NCBI GenBank assembly: GCA_018821305.1
Contig: JAHJMN010000068.1
Span: 1-36,634 of the forward strand
Source: Myxococcota bacterium
Lineage (GTDB): Bacteria > Myxococcota_A > Polyangia > HGW-17
Length of the DNA: 36,634 nucleotides
Direction: 5' to 3'
Positions 23,845 to 32,368 of the stretch are shown here, in pieces (the first letter of the stretch is position 1; every line of letters begins with the position of its first letter). The notes beneath the pieces were generated by a model that was not told where the DNA came from, did not search any database, and worked only from the letters and a program-made list of their open reading frames with translations. The translations under genes were made by a program, and so were the position numbers.

Positions 23845-26037
23845 ATGGCTGAAGAAAATCGCCTTGAAGTCAGAAAAGTAGTCGAAGGAAAAATAACCGC
23901 TCTCCAACTGAACGGAGTCATTGACGAAAGTTTCAGTGGTAAACAGTTAGCAGAAGGAATCAAAGGAAAGTTGATAATTGATTTCAGCGGGATCAAGCGC
24001 ATTACGTCCTTTGGTATCCGAGAATGGCTTGAGTTTCTGAAAACTGTCGAAGACAAATGTGATGGCATCTATTTTATCAAGTGTCCCTCCCGCATTATCG
24101 ATCAGTTCAACATGGTTGCCAATTTCGGTGGGTCCAAAGGGGCAATTCTCTCATTTTTTGCTCCTTATCACTGTGACTACTGTGAAGCTGATCACAGCGA
24201 ACTTGTGGACGTGGCCGATTACCATGATTCCATCAAAGATTCAAAACTTCCCGATAGACCATGTACCACCTGCGGAAACCCTGAATATCTGGATGAGAGC
24301 CCGGAAATTTTCCTTTCGTACCTCGCCGGAGTTTCCAAGCCCGAAATTGAAGCAGATGTGGCTGCATTCCTTTCTCATCGCCTGAAATATCAAGTATCCC
24401 GCAGCCGTCAGAAACTCAAAATCGACATGCACGTGGGTGAGGCTACCTATATCCGTTTTACCGGGGATATCGATGCCGCATTCCAGGGGCGAAAAATGGC
24501 CGAGGGCATCGAAGGAAAAGTCATTTTTGACATGGACGGTGTTGGCGATATTACAGAAGACGGAATTGAAATCTGGACAAGCATGCTCCGCATTATGGAT
24601 GAAAACGTAGAAAATGTTTACATGATAGGTGTAAACGCTGCGGTTTTAGGACGAATTCTGGCAAATGAGGGTATGATTACCCCGAAGGTGAAACTTGTTG
24701 ATCTGTATCTTCCTTATAACTGTACTTCATGTAATACGACCTTAGATCAGCATGTAAATGTTGACGACCATTTTGAAGTTCTCAAATTTGCCACCGCGCC
24801 GGAGCTCAAATGCCCCGATTGTGGAGGAAAGAGTGTTTGCCAGCTGGATGAAAACATTCTCTCTGAAATCGCTAAAATCCAGAAACCGGATTTTCCTAAA
24901 ACTTTTGTAAAATTTATTGAAAAAGCTCGTGATGAAATTCGCAAGTCCGCTGCACCTGTACCTCAGGTAGCCTCCAGTGAATCCGCTGGTGGAGGGTCAA
25001 GCCTTACTATTATAGCCGCTCTTGCAATATTTCTTGTAATTATAGCTGCCGGGGGGTATTTCCTTTACACAAAGGTTCTTACAAAAAAAGAAACAGTAAA
25101 GGAAAAACTGGAAATGGTGGAGCAGAGTCCGAAAAACAAACCAACCTGGGTCGTGCCTAAAATCACAGCGTCGGTAAAAGGCGATGTCGTTGAAGTTATC
25201 GCATTTGCAGATGAAGTGGACAAGCCCGATCAGGGTATCGGAGAAGCTCTTGGCTGGGCAATAGATCAGTACGTTGAGTTCCTCGCGGACAGGGTTGTGG
25301 AAAAGGATCAACTCTGGAAAACCGTAGTTAGAGGTCTTTACCTGCAGCCCCGGGAAGAGGTTCTCGCCCAGTGGAGGGATTCCGGTGCGAGCAAAACCCG
25401 CCGGGCGGAAGTTTATCGTCGAATAAAAGAATACCACAACGCCATCGGGACATCTTTCCGCATTGCTTTTGGTAAAGAAATTCAGCCGACGGAGACCTAC
25501 TGGGAAAAATATATCCGCACTACCAGAATTGGTGAAACGGTATTTTATCGGGTGTGGGTAAAACTTGAGTTTCCAAAGAAAGTTACAGACCGTATGGTCG
25601 CATATTTCGCCGATCGTAAGGATTTCGACGGTGTTTCCGTAGTTCGGCTTTTCCCGGGCCTCAACTGGGCTTTCCCAAAAATAGCCCGTGGTCTTGCTGT
25701 ATTATCCATAGGTTCTTCAAGTAAATTCAATGGTGTTCTCAAGGTCGGCAACATTGTTACCAAGTTTGCCAATGAAGAACTTAATGAACTCAAGGATTTC
25801 CAGGACAAATTCGAAAGTATTCTCAAAGTTCAGAAGGAAAAAGAGCAGTGTAACAATATCACAGTTCATTTCCACTACTGGAACAGCGAACTTAAAAACC
25901 CAAGGGAAACAACTGCAGACTATGAACGTAACTGCCCCAAAAAAGTTGAAGTAAAAACCATCATAAAAACCGTCCCCGGAAACAATAATCAGGGTACTGG
26001 TTTTCAGGGCAATATATGGGACGACCCCAGCAAATAG
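23845..26037 (+). CDS. Membrane protein with two STAS/zinc-ribbon modules and extracytoplasmic domain
   Basis: 730 residues from ATG 23845, six bases after GGAG. Two tandem modules, each a STAS-like domain plus a four-Cys zinc ribbon with identical spacing: C110-x2-C113, 26 residues, C140-x2-C143; and C293-x2-C296, 26 residues, C323-x2-C326. In STAS 1 the switch loop reads I-T-S55-F-G-I, with Ser at the SpoIIAA phosphosite. In STAS 2 it reads I-T-E238-D-G-I, with Glu there. One membrane helix (about 385-412) follows, then about 315 residues predicted outside the cytoplasm, of no recognised family. With the HATPase gene upstream it forms a likely partner-switching pair able to couple to the periplasm. 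Confidence 0.75.
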   Translation: MAEENRLEVRKVVEGKITALQLNGVIDESFSGKQLAEGIKGKLIIDFSGIKRITSFGIREWLEFLKTVEDKCDGIYFIKCPSRIIDQFNMVANFGGSKGAILSFFAPYHCDYCEADHSELVDVADYHDSIKDSKLPDRPCTTCGNPEYLDESPEIFLSYLAGVSKPEIEADVAAFLSHRLKYQVSRSRQKLKIDMHVGEATYIRFTGDIDAAFQGRKMAEGIEGKVIFDMDGVGDITEDGIEIWTSMLRIMDENVENVYMIGVNAAVLGRILANEGMITPKVKLVDLYLPYNCTSCNTTLDQHVNVDDHFEVLKFATAPELKCPDCGGKSVCQLDENILSEIAKIQKPDFPKTFVKFIEKARDEIRKSAAPVPQVASSESAGGGSSLTIIAALAIFLVIIAAGGYFLYTKVLTKKETVKEKLEMVEQSPKNKPTWVVPKITASVKGDVVEVIAFADEVDKPDQGIGEALGWAIDQYVEFLADRVVEKDQLWKTVVRGLYLQPREEVLAQWRDSGASKTRRAEVYRRIKEYHNAIGTSFRIAFGKEIQPTETYWEKYIRTTRIGETVFYRVWVKLEFPKKVTDRMVAYFADRKDFDGVSVVRLFPGLNWAFPKIARGLAVLSIGSSSKFNGVLKVGNIVTKFANEELNELKDFQDKFESILKVQKEKEQCNNITVHFHYWNSELKNPRETTADYERNCPKKVEVKTIIKTVPGNNNQGTGFQGNIWDDPSK

Positions 26038-26079
26038 TTCCTACGAAGCCGCATTGAATCCAGACCGAATTGTAAGAGA

Positions 26080-26110
26080 TATTGACCGCTTATGGGGTCC
26101 ATGGTCAATA
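26080..26110. terminator. Hairpin between convergent genes
   Basis: TATTGACC and GGTCAATA form a perfect eight-base stem, and ATGG/CCAT can pair inside the loop. It lies between the convergent STAS and acyltransferase genes, where a shared terminator is expected. There is no T-run on either strand, so it may instead be a protein-binding palindrome or a stability hairpin. Confidence 0.4.
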
Positions 26111-26165
26111 AAACCAATAACAATAAGAACAAGGTTTGAAATCAGGATACCTTCCCGTATGAGGA

Positions 26166-26771
26166 TCAGGGGGTTTTTGTGCGGATAGAATCCGTGGTGC
26201 TGAGGTGAGGGTTTTTTCCCTGAAATTGAGAATAGAAGGTTTTCAGGGTTTCCAAATCGACATCGATATTGCCCGTTGGAATGAATGGCTCACCGAAACC
26301 CGCACGCTTCTTTCCGAAATCGAGATAACCAGGAATAATTGGTACTTCCGCTCCGTGGGCAATGTGGTAAAACCCTGTTCTCCAGTAACTTACCTGTCCC
26401 CGGGTGCCTTCGGGAGCAACAACGAGGGTAAAGTTTTCTCTTTCATTAAATATGTTTACGAATTGGTCAACGGCGTTATTGGATTTGCTGCGATCGATGG
26501 GAATGCCACCGAGCCACTTACACACAGTACCAAAGGGAGGTCCGAAAATAGTGTCTTTTCCCATCCAGTGAATATCCATTTTTTGTGAAAACGTACAAGC
26601 CAGGAGGTAAAACAGGTCCCAGTTTGACGTGTGCGGAGCACCGATAACGACACTTTTAGGTAAATCAGGCATTTTATTATCTATTGTCCATCCCGAAAAC
26701 CTCAGTACTGTGTCCCCCGCTAAGGGCATGAGAGTGCGAAAAAGTGGTGTTTTCATAATTGTAAGATCCAT
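26166..26771 (-). CDS. PlsC-like 1-acyl-glycerophosphate acyltransferase family protein
   Basis: 201 residues from the ATG at 26771, placed by GGGAGG four bases upstream; the frame runs 20 residues further upstream with no support. It has the HX4D catalytic motif H47-T-S-N-W-D52, the substrate block G-G-I-P-I-D-R-S, and P-E-G-T-R-G, all diagnostic of the PlsC/LPLAT family, which transfers acyl chains to lysophosphatidate or similar lipids at the inner membrane. At 201 residues it is short for PlsC and closer to the small LPLAT variants, so the exact acceptor is uncertain. Two family-1 elements in tandem lie directly upstream. Confidence 0.85.
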   Translation of the reverse strand: MDLTIMKTPLFRTLMPLAGDTVLRFSGWTIDNKMPDLPKSVVIGAPHTSNWDLFYLLACTFSQKMDIHWMGKDTIFGPPFGTVCKWLGGIPIDRSKSNNAVDQFVNIFNERENFTLVVAPEGTRGQVSYWRTGFYHIAHGAEVPIIPGYLDFGKKRAGFGEPFIPTGNIDVDLETLKTFYSQFQGKNPHLSTTDSIRTKTP

Positions 26772-26839
26772 AAAACCTCCCGTCAGATCCAGACCTGAAT
26801 CACCTGGACTTTTATCATAATTTATTCCCAATTTCTATG

Positions 26840-26983
26840 TAGTTCGTGTCCTGTAATTCGCTTCGCGAAGGATTTTATTAAAAATCCTAACAGGCCACTA
26901 GTAATTTCAGGGTCTTAATTTTTAATGTTCTGTGTTGAATTTTGTTGAAAACTTGAAAAGATCGCATTACAGGACAGTAACTA
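26840..26983. mobile_element. Family-1 MITE-like element (144 bp, hybrid subtype)
   Basis: The left half (TTCGCTTCGCGAAGG, the GGATTTTATTAAAAATCC hairpin, AACAGGCCACTAGTAAT) is the short-subtype sequence of units A and C. The right half (TTAATGTTCTGTG...ACTTGAAAAGATCG) is the long-subtype sequence of unit B. It is therefore a chimera of the two subtypes. Ends TAGTTCGTG and CAGTAACTA. The terminal TA is shared with the next element. Confidence 0.75.
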
Positions 26984-27140
26984 GTTCGTGTCCTATAATT
27001 CGCTTCGCGAAGGATTTTATTAAAAATCCTGACTATAACGTTTCCGCAGGAAATCGTCAAAGTCGGACCCTGTTTTCATAGAAAACAGTGAGAGACAGGC
27101 CACTACCATTAAATACAACATCTTGCGGTTACTGTCCTGA
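26982..27140. mobile_element. Family-1 MITE-like element with internal 65-base insertion, right end truncated
   Basis: Begins TAGTTCGTGTCC and follows the A/C subtype through the GGATTTTATTAAAAATCC hairpin. About 27031-27094 is an extra block containing a perfect hairpin, CTGTTTTC-ATA-GAAAACAG. The A/C sequence then resumes (ACAGGCCACTA...CTTGCGGTTACTGTCCTGA). The final inverted end is missing. It stops 11 bases from the stop codon of the Cys-rich lipoprotein gene. Together with the preceding copy it fills most of the gap 26772-27151. Confidence 0.65.
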
Positions 27141-27151
27141 ATCAAAACTTG

Positions 27152-27889
27152 TTATTCACCGCCGTACCAGTCACAGGAATTTTCAGCAGGCATATCTGCG
27201 CATTTGGACGTGGTTGAATCACAATAGCCAGAAAGGCAATCACTATCCTGATAGACCTGACAATCGTCCCCATTATCAAGTTTTTCATCGCAAATGTGAT
27301 TGATACATGTGACGGTATGATCCGTATCCGTTCCACATTGATAAGGATAATCACAGGCACCACCAATAGGAGTGGGATTACTGCATGTTCCATCAAGACA
27401 AACAAGTCCGGAAATACAGGGGTAATCAAAACCTCCATCGCATTGTTCATCCAGACCTCCCTGCTTAACACATTTATCAGTGTCCCAATTACAATAGTGA
27501 CCTGAAAGGCAGGAAGCATCATTCTCGCAGGGTTCGCCTGCAGCACGTGAGCCTGTGTATACGCTGACAATTCTACACTCTGAAATCCACATTTCAAATG
27601 AACCAGTGCACCCAGCAGTAAAGTTGTCTGTTGCTGCCTCAAGGCAATCGACAAATGCGGACCCATTTATTGTTGCCCCGTCAGGTACATGCGAGATATC
27701 TGCATATGCTGCATCAACACATTCCTGGAGGGTGAACCCTTCTTCACAGCAATCAATACGAAATTGACATATTGCTTGTGCATAATTCTGCATTGCAACT
27801 TCAGGATTAACATCAGTTTTGTTGTCATCATCACAGGCTGCATTTATGGAAGCAAGGATCCCCAGTAATAAAAGACCTTTAATTTTCAT
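27152..27889 (-). CDS. Cys-rich lipoprotein
   Basis: 245 residues from ATG 27889, preceded by AAAGGA; the frame extends 16 residues without a signal. The lipoprotein signal ends N-A-A-C (Cys19). After an N-terminal domain with a C-C pair (F-R-I-D-C-C-E-E-G-F), the second half has repeated disulfide modules of the type G-E-P-C-x-x-x-x-S-C-L-S-G-x-Y-C...D-K-C and S-D-C-L-S-G-Y-C-D-S-T-T-S-K-C. Such Dickkopf-like Cys repeats are common in secreted myxobacterial-type proteins. No function is assigned. A family-1 element abuts its 3' end and a family-2 copy lies upstream. Confidence 0.8.
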   Translation of the reverse strand: MKIKGLLLLGILASINAACDDDNKTDVNPEVAMQNYAQAICQFRIDCCEEGFTLQECVDAAYADISHVPDGATINGSAFVDCLEAATDNFTAGCTGSFEMWISECRIVSVYTGSRAAGEPCENDASCLSGHYCNWDTDKCVKQGGLDEQCDGGFDYPCISGLVCLDGTCSNPTPIGGACDYPYQCGTDTDHTVTCINHICDEKLDNGDDCQVYQDSDCLSGYCDSTTSKCADMPAENSCDWYGGE

Positions 27890-27997
27890 AATAATTCCTT
27901 TCAATAAAATAAAATTCAAGAAACTTGAATACTGCAAAAATATAAAAAATTATTTTATTGTCAACCTTTTATAGCGATTTTACTTTAACTTTTTGTT

Positions 27998-28075
27998 TAG
28001 ACTGCTTCCTGAGTAATAGGATTGTGAGTATTTCTTTAAATTAAGTTGCTATCGTATTACCTCGAAAGCGAACCA
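27998..28075. mobile_element. Short family-2 MITE-like element (78 bp)
   Basis: Left end TAGACTGCTTCCTGAGTAA, right end TATTACCTCGAAAGCG followed by AACCA in place of TCTA. The interior ATTTCTTTAAA matches the right part of the composite at 12-322, defining a second family-2 subtype. It lies between two co-directional lipoprotein genes and fills most of that gap. Confidence 0.6.
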
Positions 28076-28099
28076 ACGTGGGCATCGGTGTATTTTTTA

Positions 28100-29680
28100 T
28101 CAGTAACCGAGGCAGGCGACGAAGGTATCCCAGGTGGGAATTACGCAATCGCCTTCGCAGTGCACTAGTCCGTCTTCGGAATCGCAGAAGCAAACGGCAT
28201 CAACACGACAATAATAAAAATCCATAAAATCCGTAGCGCAAAGAGGGGCTTGATCGAGAGCCATCGTGAACTCGGTAATACATTCATCATATGTAAGTTC
28301 GTTTGTGCAATTGTAACTCGACATTTTTGCGCACTGGTTTTCAATTTCTTCCACATAGTCACACGAACCGCACAGAATGCAGAAATCAAGGCCGTAGGTA
28401 CAGTCTTCATTGCAGTAAATATAACCTTCAGCATCATATCCAAGGGATTCGCAGGAATCAGTTCCGAAATCTTCTATATCACATTGTTCGCCTTCATCTT
28501 TTACACCGTTTCCACAAAGTGCTCCACCGGCGCATTCATTTGAATTTGCAATAGGAGCTTTATAATAAACCAGATCCGGGATTGTTTTATTTTCAAGACC
28601 AATGGCGTCCATATTGAATCCTACACCGGCTTCAATTCCGCCTTTTAAATCCCAGGTAATGCAATCAGCTTCAGGACCATCAACAGCCTTTGCTTTGCCT
28701 TCAAATTCCATAAACAATGACAGATTAATTGCGGGCCCGACAGCTCCGTACAGAAGAAACTCGATTTCGTTCTTCTCATAAATTTTTATTTTTGACGTGC
28801 CTTCAATAGCCGGGCGGTCAAATCCGTAGACGTTGTTGAACCCCCGGATGCCCTTCCATGAACCGTTTGTGTATTCCATACCGAACGAACCTGTGGCGGT
28901 TTGTGAAAATCCGGTGGAAACTTTAACTTTAACTTCACCAGTAGTTCCGATGTAAAAGTTAATATTCGGCTGAATTACTACTGGAACAATGCCGATCATG
29001 AAGGTAATCGGGCGTAAGGATACGGACGCGAATTTCTTTTCATAGTTCCAGTTAGCGAGAGTTGCTGCAGCCGATAAAGTAACGGCGAGTTTTTCCTCAA
29101 GGTCAAGTTTTACAGTAATATTCTTCACTTCAAAAGCGCCGATTTCACAAGAAAGAGTCAATTTGGGCTTGAATGAGATGGACCCGCCAAGGGTTACACC
29201 GGGAACAATGACCATATTAAAGAACGTGTAAGCAAAAGTCCCCTCGATTTCAGCTTTCTTTTGGCTTCTCGAAACACCCTGATCAAGAATCTGCTCATCA
29301 AGAATGTCATTTGTCGTAATATCTCTCTGGAAAGTAAACTCTGCCTCTTCCAGTGCTTGAGCGAGCGTCGCCTGCTCGGTGACAACAGTAACATTCCCTG
29401 AATCGTTAGATACAGATATGACTTTCCTGAGCATTCCTGATGGTTTTTGTGGTGTTGACCCAGCCATCAGAATTGCACCGGGCTGCAGTTGTGAAGTGAA
29501 AGAATCCGAGCCGGAAAATACCAGTTGGTCATCCGTTACTTCCGTAAGGTTTGATAATTCTCCCTCCAGGGGAATAACTGTATTCGGCCCCGGTGAAGCA
29601 AAATTAGTTTTTTCAGGTTCTTCTTCCTTACAGGAAAAGAAAATACTTACGGAAACCATTAGAATATATAGTTTTTTCAT
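28100..29680 (-). CDS. Large lipoprotein with CGNG-type Cys module
   Basis: 526 residues from ATG 29680, six bases after GAGGTG. The lipoprotein signal ends F-F-S-C (Cys17). Residues about 30-390 are long, regular beta-strand sequence without a recognised family. Then comes C-G-N-G-V-K-D-E-G-E-Q-C-D, continuing to D-S-C-E-S-L-G-Y and C-N-E-D-C-T-Y-G, a repeat widespread in secreted deltaproteobacterial proteins. The last 90 residues contain about 14 Cys in a separate disulfide-rich domain. It starts 10 bases after the stop of the trypsin-like gene, so the two are co-transcribed and probably surface partners. Confidence 0.8.
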   Translation of the reverse strand: MKKLYILMVSVSIFFSCKEEEPEKTNFASPGPNTVIPLEGELSNLTEVTDDQLVFSGSDSFTSQLQPGAILMAGSTPQKPSGMLRKVISVSNDSGNVTVVTEQATLAQALEEAEFTFQRDITTNDILDEQILDQGVSRSQKKAEIEGTFAYTFFNMVIVPGVTLGGSISFKPKLTLSCEIGAFEVKNITVKLDLEEKLAVTLSAAATLANWNYEKKFASVSLRPITFMIGIVPVVIQPNINFYIGTTGEVKVKVSTGFSQTATGSFGMEYTNGSWKGIRGFNNVYGFDRPAIEGTSKIKIYEKNEIEFLLYGAVGPAINLSLFMEFEGKAKAVDGPEADCITWDLKGGIEAGVGFNMDAIGLENKTIPDLVYYKAPIANSNECAGGALCGNGVKDEGEQCDIEDFGTDSCESLGYDAEGYIYCNEDCTYGLDFCILCGSCDYVEEIENQCAKMSSYNCTNELTYDECITEFTMALDQAPLCATDFMDFYYCRVDAVCFCDSEDGLVHCEGDCVIPTWDTFVACLGY

Positions 29681-29690
29681 GAAATACACC

Positions 29691-31727
29691 TCAAATCAAC
29701 TTTCTTCTTAAGAAAATGATGAAGCCAATTATAAACACAGGCCAGAGTCTGTGTGATGAAGTACTGCCCACAGTACTGCAACCGCAGCCTTCCTCTTTTT
29801 CTTCTTCAGGTGTTTTTAGATAGTTGCAATAGGAAAAATTATTGCAGTTGGGATCATCGCAATCGATGAGGCCATCTCCATCATCGTCTGAGTTGTTATT
29901 GCAAATTTCTCCGGAAATCTCACCGCACGGGGCAAAAGACTGGCAATCCACATCGTCGCAGTCAGTCAATCCGTCTCCGTCATCATCCAGATAATTCCCG
30001 CAAATTTCCACGGAGAGGGGGCAATGACTGCTTGAACGGCACATTTTGTCTTCACAGTCGATTTTTCCGTCGCCGTTGTCATCGACACCGTTATCACAAA
30101 CTTCGAAGCCTGTAACGGAGCATGAAGGGTGGGCAGCACAATCGGCATCGGCACAGTCTATGTGGAAGTCACCATCGTCATCAATATTATTACCACAAAT
30201 TTCTGTTCGACTGAGGCATGCAAGAAATGTCCGGCAATCGGCATCGTCGCAATCAATGAGTCCGTCGCCATCATTGTCAGTTCCATCGGAACAATTTTCC
30301 GTTGTGTCAATTTCAACACAGTTGGGGTAACTTAAGCAGTCGGAATCATCACAGTCTACACTGCCATCAAGATCATCATCGATGCCGTTATTGCAGATTT
30401 CTTCAAGAATAACTTCGGTACTGTCACAGGTGATTGATAGTGTGAAATTTCCTGCATTTTCATATGTTTCAATGAACAGATAATGAGCTTTCGCATCGGT
30501 TTGGAAGGAAAGGACTTCAGGCTGACCCGGGCTGTTCATGGATGCGGTCTCGCAATTTGTCGGACTACAGTCACCTTTTACGAGGATGAGATCCAGGTCC
30601 GAGTCAACATTTTCGGGAGTCATAACAGCAGTAACCTGAGTATTTGCAGGGACATCAATGAAAAAAGCCTGCTCTGGACCCTGACTGGAAAAGCCCAGGG
30701 TACAGGAATCAGGATATCTTTCATAGGCAAGGAAACCGTAATCAGTTGAAAGTGTGCGTTCTTCTCCGCATGTGATTGTCTCAGGAAGATCACATGCACG
30801 AGGCATGCAACCTGTAAACATCTCACAGTAATAATCATCACAATCGGTATAACCGTCTTCGTTGTCGTCGATGCCATTAACACAATTTTCGTCTCCCATT
30901 ACATAGTAGTCGACGAAATCATCAACAAAAGCATCAACTTTTGTTGCTACAGACAAATAATCGCAAAGATCATCATCGTTAAGATACGTAAACGAAGAAA
31001 TACCTGCAACGTAAGTTTCACCAGCTATAGTTACCAAGAACGGGCCACCGTAGTCGTTAAAACAGATTCCGGGATATGATGGATCTGAATTGGATGAGCG
31101 GATACCAAGGCTGTTATTGGGCATGTCAACAGTGACACCAGAAACCGTTTGTGAGCAGCCTGCTGCCTGAGAACAGATATAGCCTAAAGGGACTACAGCT
31201 TCTCTTTTTCCCCAGTTTATATTTTCGGTTCCCTCGGTATAACCGAATCCTACCATTGTAATTGCAGTGTTATTTAAATCCGTAGAGCCGAGAGCAAGAG
31301 AAGAAGGTAGTGCCTTTATGGGAATTACGCCTTCCGGGGCCGCAGATTCAAGCTCAATAATAGCCAGATCGTTTCCCGCCCAGTATTCTGCGGGATTGAA
31401 CAAATCATGAACGTAAAAATCCACCACATTTCGGTATAATTTTCCAGGATCGTCAACGATATTATAAGTAAAATAAACTACAAGATCCGACGGTTGTCGG
31501 CCATCAACGCATGTTGCGGAAGTGAGTACAAGATTCTGGGAAACCAGAACTCCGCTGCACAGACCCGAACCAGATAGAAGAATTGCAACTACTGCAGGGT
31601 GTCCATCCTCAGGAGTCTGGGTCCCGTGCATAATCATTGGCAATGAGTTTTCGACAGGACCTGAGTCATTTCTGCCACAAGAAGAAGAAAATATTGAAAG
31701 AAAAAGAAAAAGCTTTAAATACCTCAT
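29691..31727 (-). CDS. Trypsin-fold surface protein lacking catalytic His and Ser, with MopE-like repeats
   Basis: 678 residues from ATG 31727 (CAGGAG upstream; the frame runs 35 residues longer without support). The signal peptide has a possible lipobox S-S-C17. Residues about 34-270 are S1 serine-protease-like, but L-T-A-A-H-C reads L-T-S-A-T72-C and G-D-S-G-G-P reads N-D-Y226-G-G-P; only the Asp (N-D120-L-A) remains. A PPC-like domain (about 310-420) follows a first acidic repeat. Six more repeats of C-N-N-G-x-D-D-D-x-D-G-x-x-D-C-D-D type follow, resembling MopE or thrombospondin type-3 calcium sites. The end G-C-G-C-S, hydrophobic helix, R-R-K resembles MYXO-CTERM. A binding rather than proteolytic role is likely. 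Confidence 0.85.
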   Translation of the reverse strand: MRYLKLFLFLSIFSSSCGRNDSGPVENSLPMIMHGTQTPEDGHPAVVAILLSGSGLCSGVLVSQNLVLTSATCVDGRQPSDLVVYFTYNIVDDPGKLYRNVVDFYVHDLFNPAEYWAGNDLAIIELESAAPEGVIPIKALPSSLALGSTDLNNTAITMVGFGYTEGTENINWGKREAVVPLGYICSQAAGCSQTVSGVTVDMPNNSLGIRSSNSDPSYPGICFNDYGGPFLVTIAGETYVAGISSFTYLNDDDLCDYLSVATKVDAFVDDFVDYYVMGDENCVNGIDDNEDGYTDCDDYYCEMFTGCMPRACDLPETITCGEERTLSTDYGFLAYERYPDSCTLGFSSQGPEQAFFIDVPANTQVTAVMTPENVDSDLDLILVKGDCSPTNCETASMNSPGQPEVLSFQTDAKAHYLFIETYENAGNFTLSITCDSTEVILEEICNNGIDDDLDGSVDCDDSDCLSYPNCVEIDTTENCSDGTDNDGDGLIDCDDADCRTFLACLSRTEICGNNIDDDGDFHIDCADADCAAHPSCSVTGFEVCDNGVDDNGDGKIDCEDKMCRSSSHCPLSVEICGNYLDDDGDGLTDCDDVDCQSFAPCGEISGEICNNNSDDDGDGLIDCDDPNCNNFSYCNYLKTPEEEKEEGCGCSTVGSTSSHRLWPVFIIGFIIFLRRKLI

Positions 31728-31857
31728 ATAACTCCTGATAAATGTTAGATTTTTTAGATTACTTCGCAATTTATATAGAAACATCAACAAACTGCTGAAT
31801 AAAAGTAATTTGTGAAGTATAAATAAAATCAAATTTATTTCAAGAGCTGATTTAACC

Positions 31858-31918
31858 TCAATGAACCGGGCGGATTGTTTGTTGTTCGGGAATTATAATT
31901 ACGGCACCAAAAGAGGGG
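31858..31918 (-). pseudogene. Duplicated 3' end of the beta-helix lipoprotein gene
   Basis: 31861-31918 is identical to 33398-33455 at 57 of 58 bases. On the minus strand it encodes the last 19 residues of the 970-residue protein (P-S-F-G-A-V-I-I-I-P...R-P-V-H) followed by a stop (TGA here, TAA in the intact gene). No further similarity extends upstream; instead a family-1 right-end fragment, ATATCAGGACAGTAAA (31922-31937), lies four bases away. This is a remnant of a second gene copy or of a copied fragment. Confidence 0.85.
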
Positions 31919-31973
31919 TGTATATCAGGACAGTAAATCAAAAGAAGGCAAAACAATTAAAATTGTTGAAAGT

Positions 31974-32351
31974 TTACGACTCAGGTGGCATCTGAACTTT
32001 AATATATTTTGCATCAAGGGAATAATATGCGCCTGTGGTGGCATCAATGAATAGTGCCCCGAAAGCTATGAAAAATATATCAAAAAAGAGATAAGGTCGG
32101 TTAACGTAAGTCCCAATGGTAAAGACTTGGGGCTTAAACCCATTTTTACGGAATTCAACAATTTGCTTTACAGATGATTTCAATTTTAACTTCAGTGGTG
32201 TTTTCCCTTTATATACTCCATTAATAAATACCTCTGTTTCCGCAATACTCGACTCAAATTGAATGGGTTCTTTAGTTCCTTTGACCATCAGAGCACATCC
32301 AGAAAAACTGATAAAAATTAGTAATATCAGTGAATTATGCAGTTTTGTCAT
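31974..32351 (-). CDS. PEGA-domain lipoprotein
   Basis: 125 residues from ATG 32351, preceded by GAGGA; the ATG four codons upstream has no ribosome site and its own AUGAGG supplies the signal. Lipobox F-S-G-C (Cys18). It contains one PEGA-like motif (V-F-I-N-G-V-Y-K-G-K-T-P-L-K-L-K-L) followed by a hydrophobic segment with Y-L-F-F-D-I-F-F-I-A-F-G-A that may insert in a membrane. It lies 17 bases after the stop of a small outer-membrane barrel gene on the same strand, so the two may form an envelope pair. Confidence 0.75.
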   Translation of the reverse strand: MTKLHNSLILLIFISFSGCALMVKGTKEPIQFESSIAETEVFINGVYKGKTPLKLKLKSSVKQIVEFRKNGFKPQVFTIGTYVNRPYLFFDIFFIAFGALFIDATTGAYYSLDAKYIKVQMPPES

Positions 32352-32368
32352 GTTTGTCCTCATTGATT

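Noticed and set aside
23703-24068. Minus-strand ORF of 121 codons across the MITE and STAS gene start
   Set aside because: Antisense to the STAS module and running through a repeat; no ribosome site.
27142-27666. Minus-strand ORF of 174 codons
   Set aside because: Overlaps the Cys-rich lipoprotein gene in another frame; the lipoprotein frame has the signal peptide, the ribosome site and the Cys modules.
30046-30335. Plus-strand ORFs opposite the acidic repeats
   Set aside because: Antisense of the D-x-D-x-D-G repeat array, an effect of its repetitive codons.
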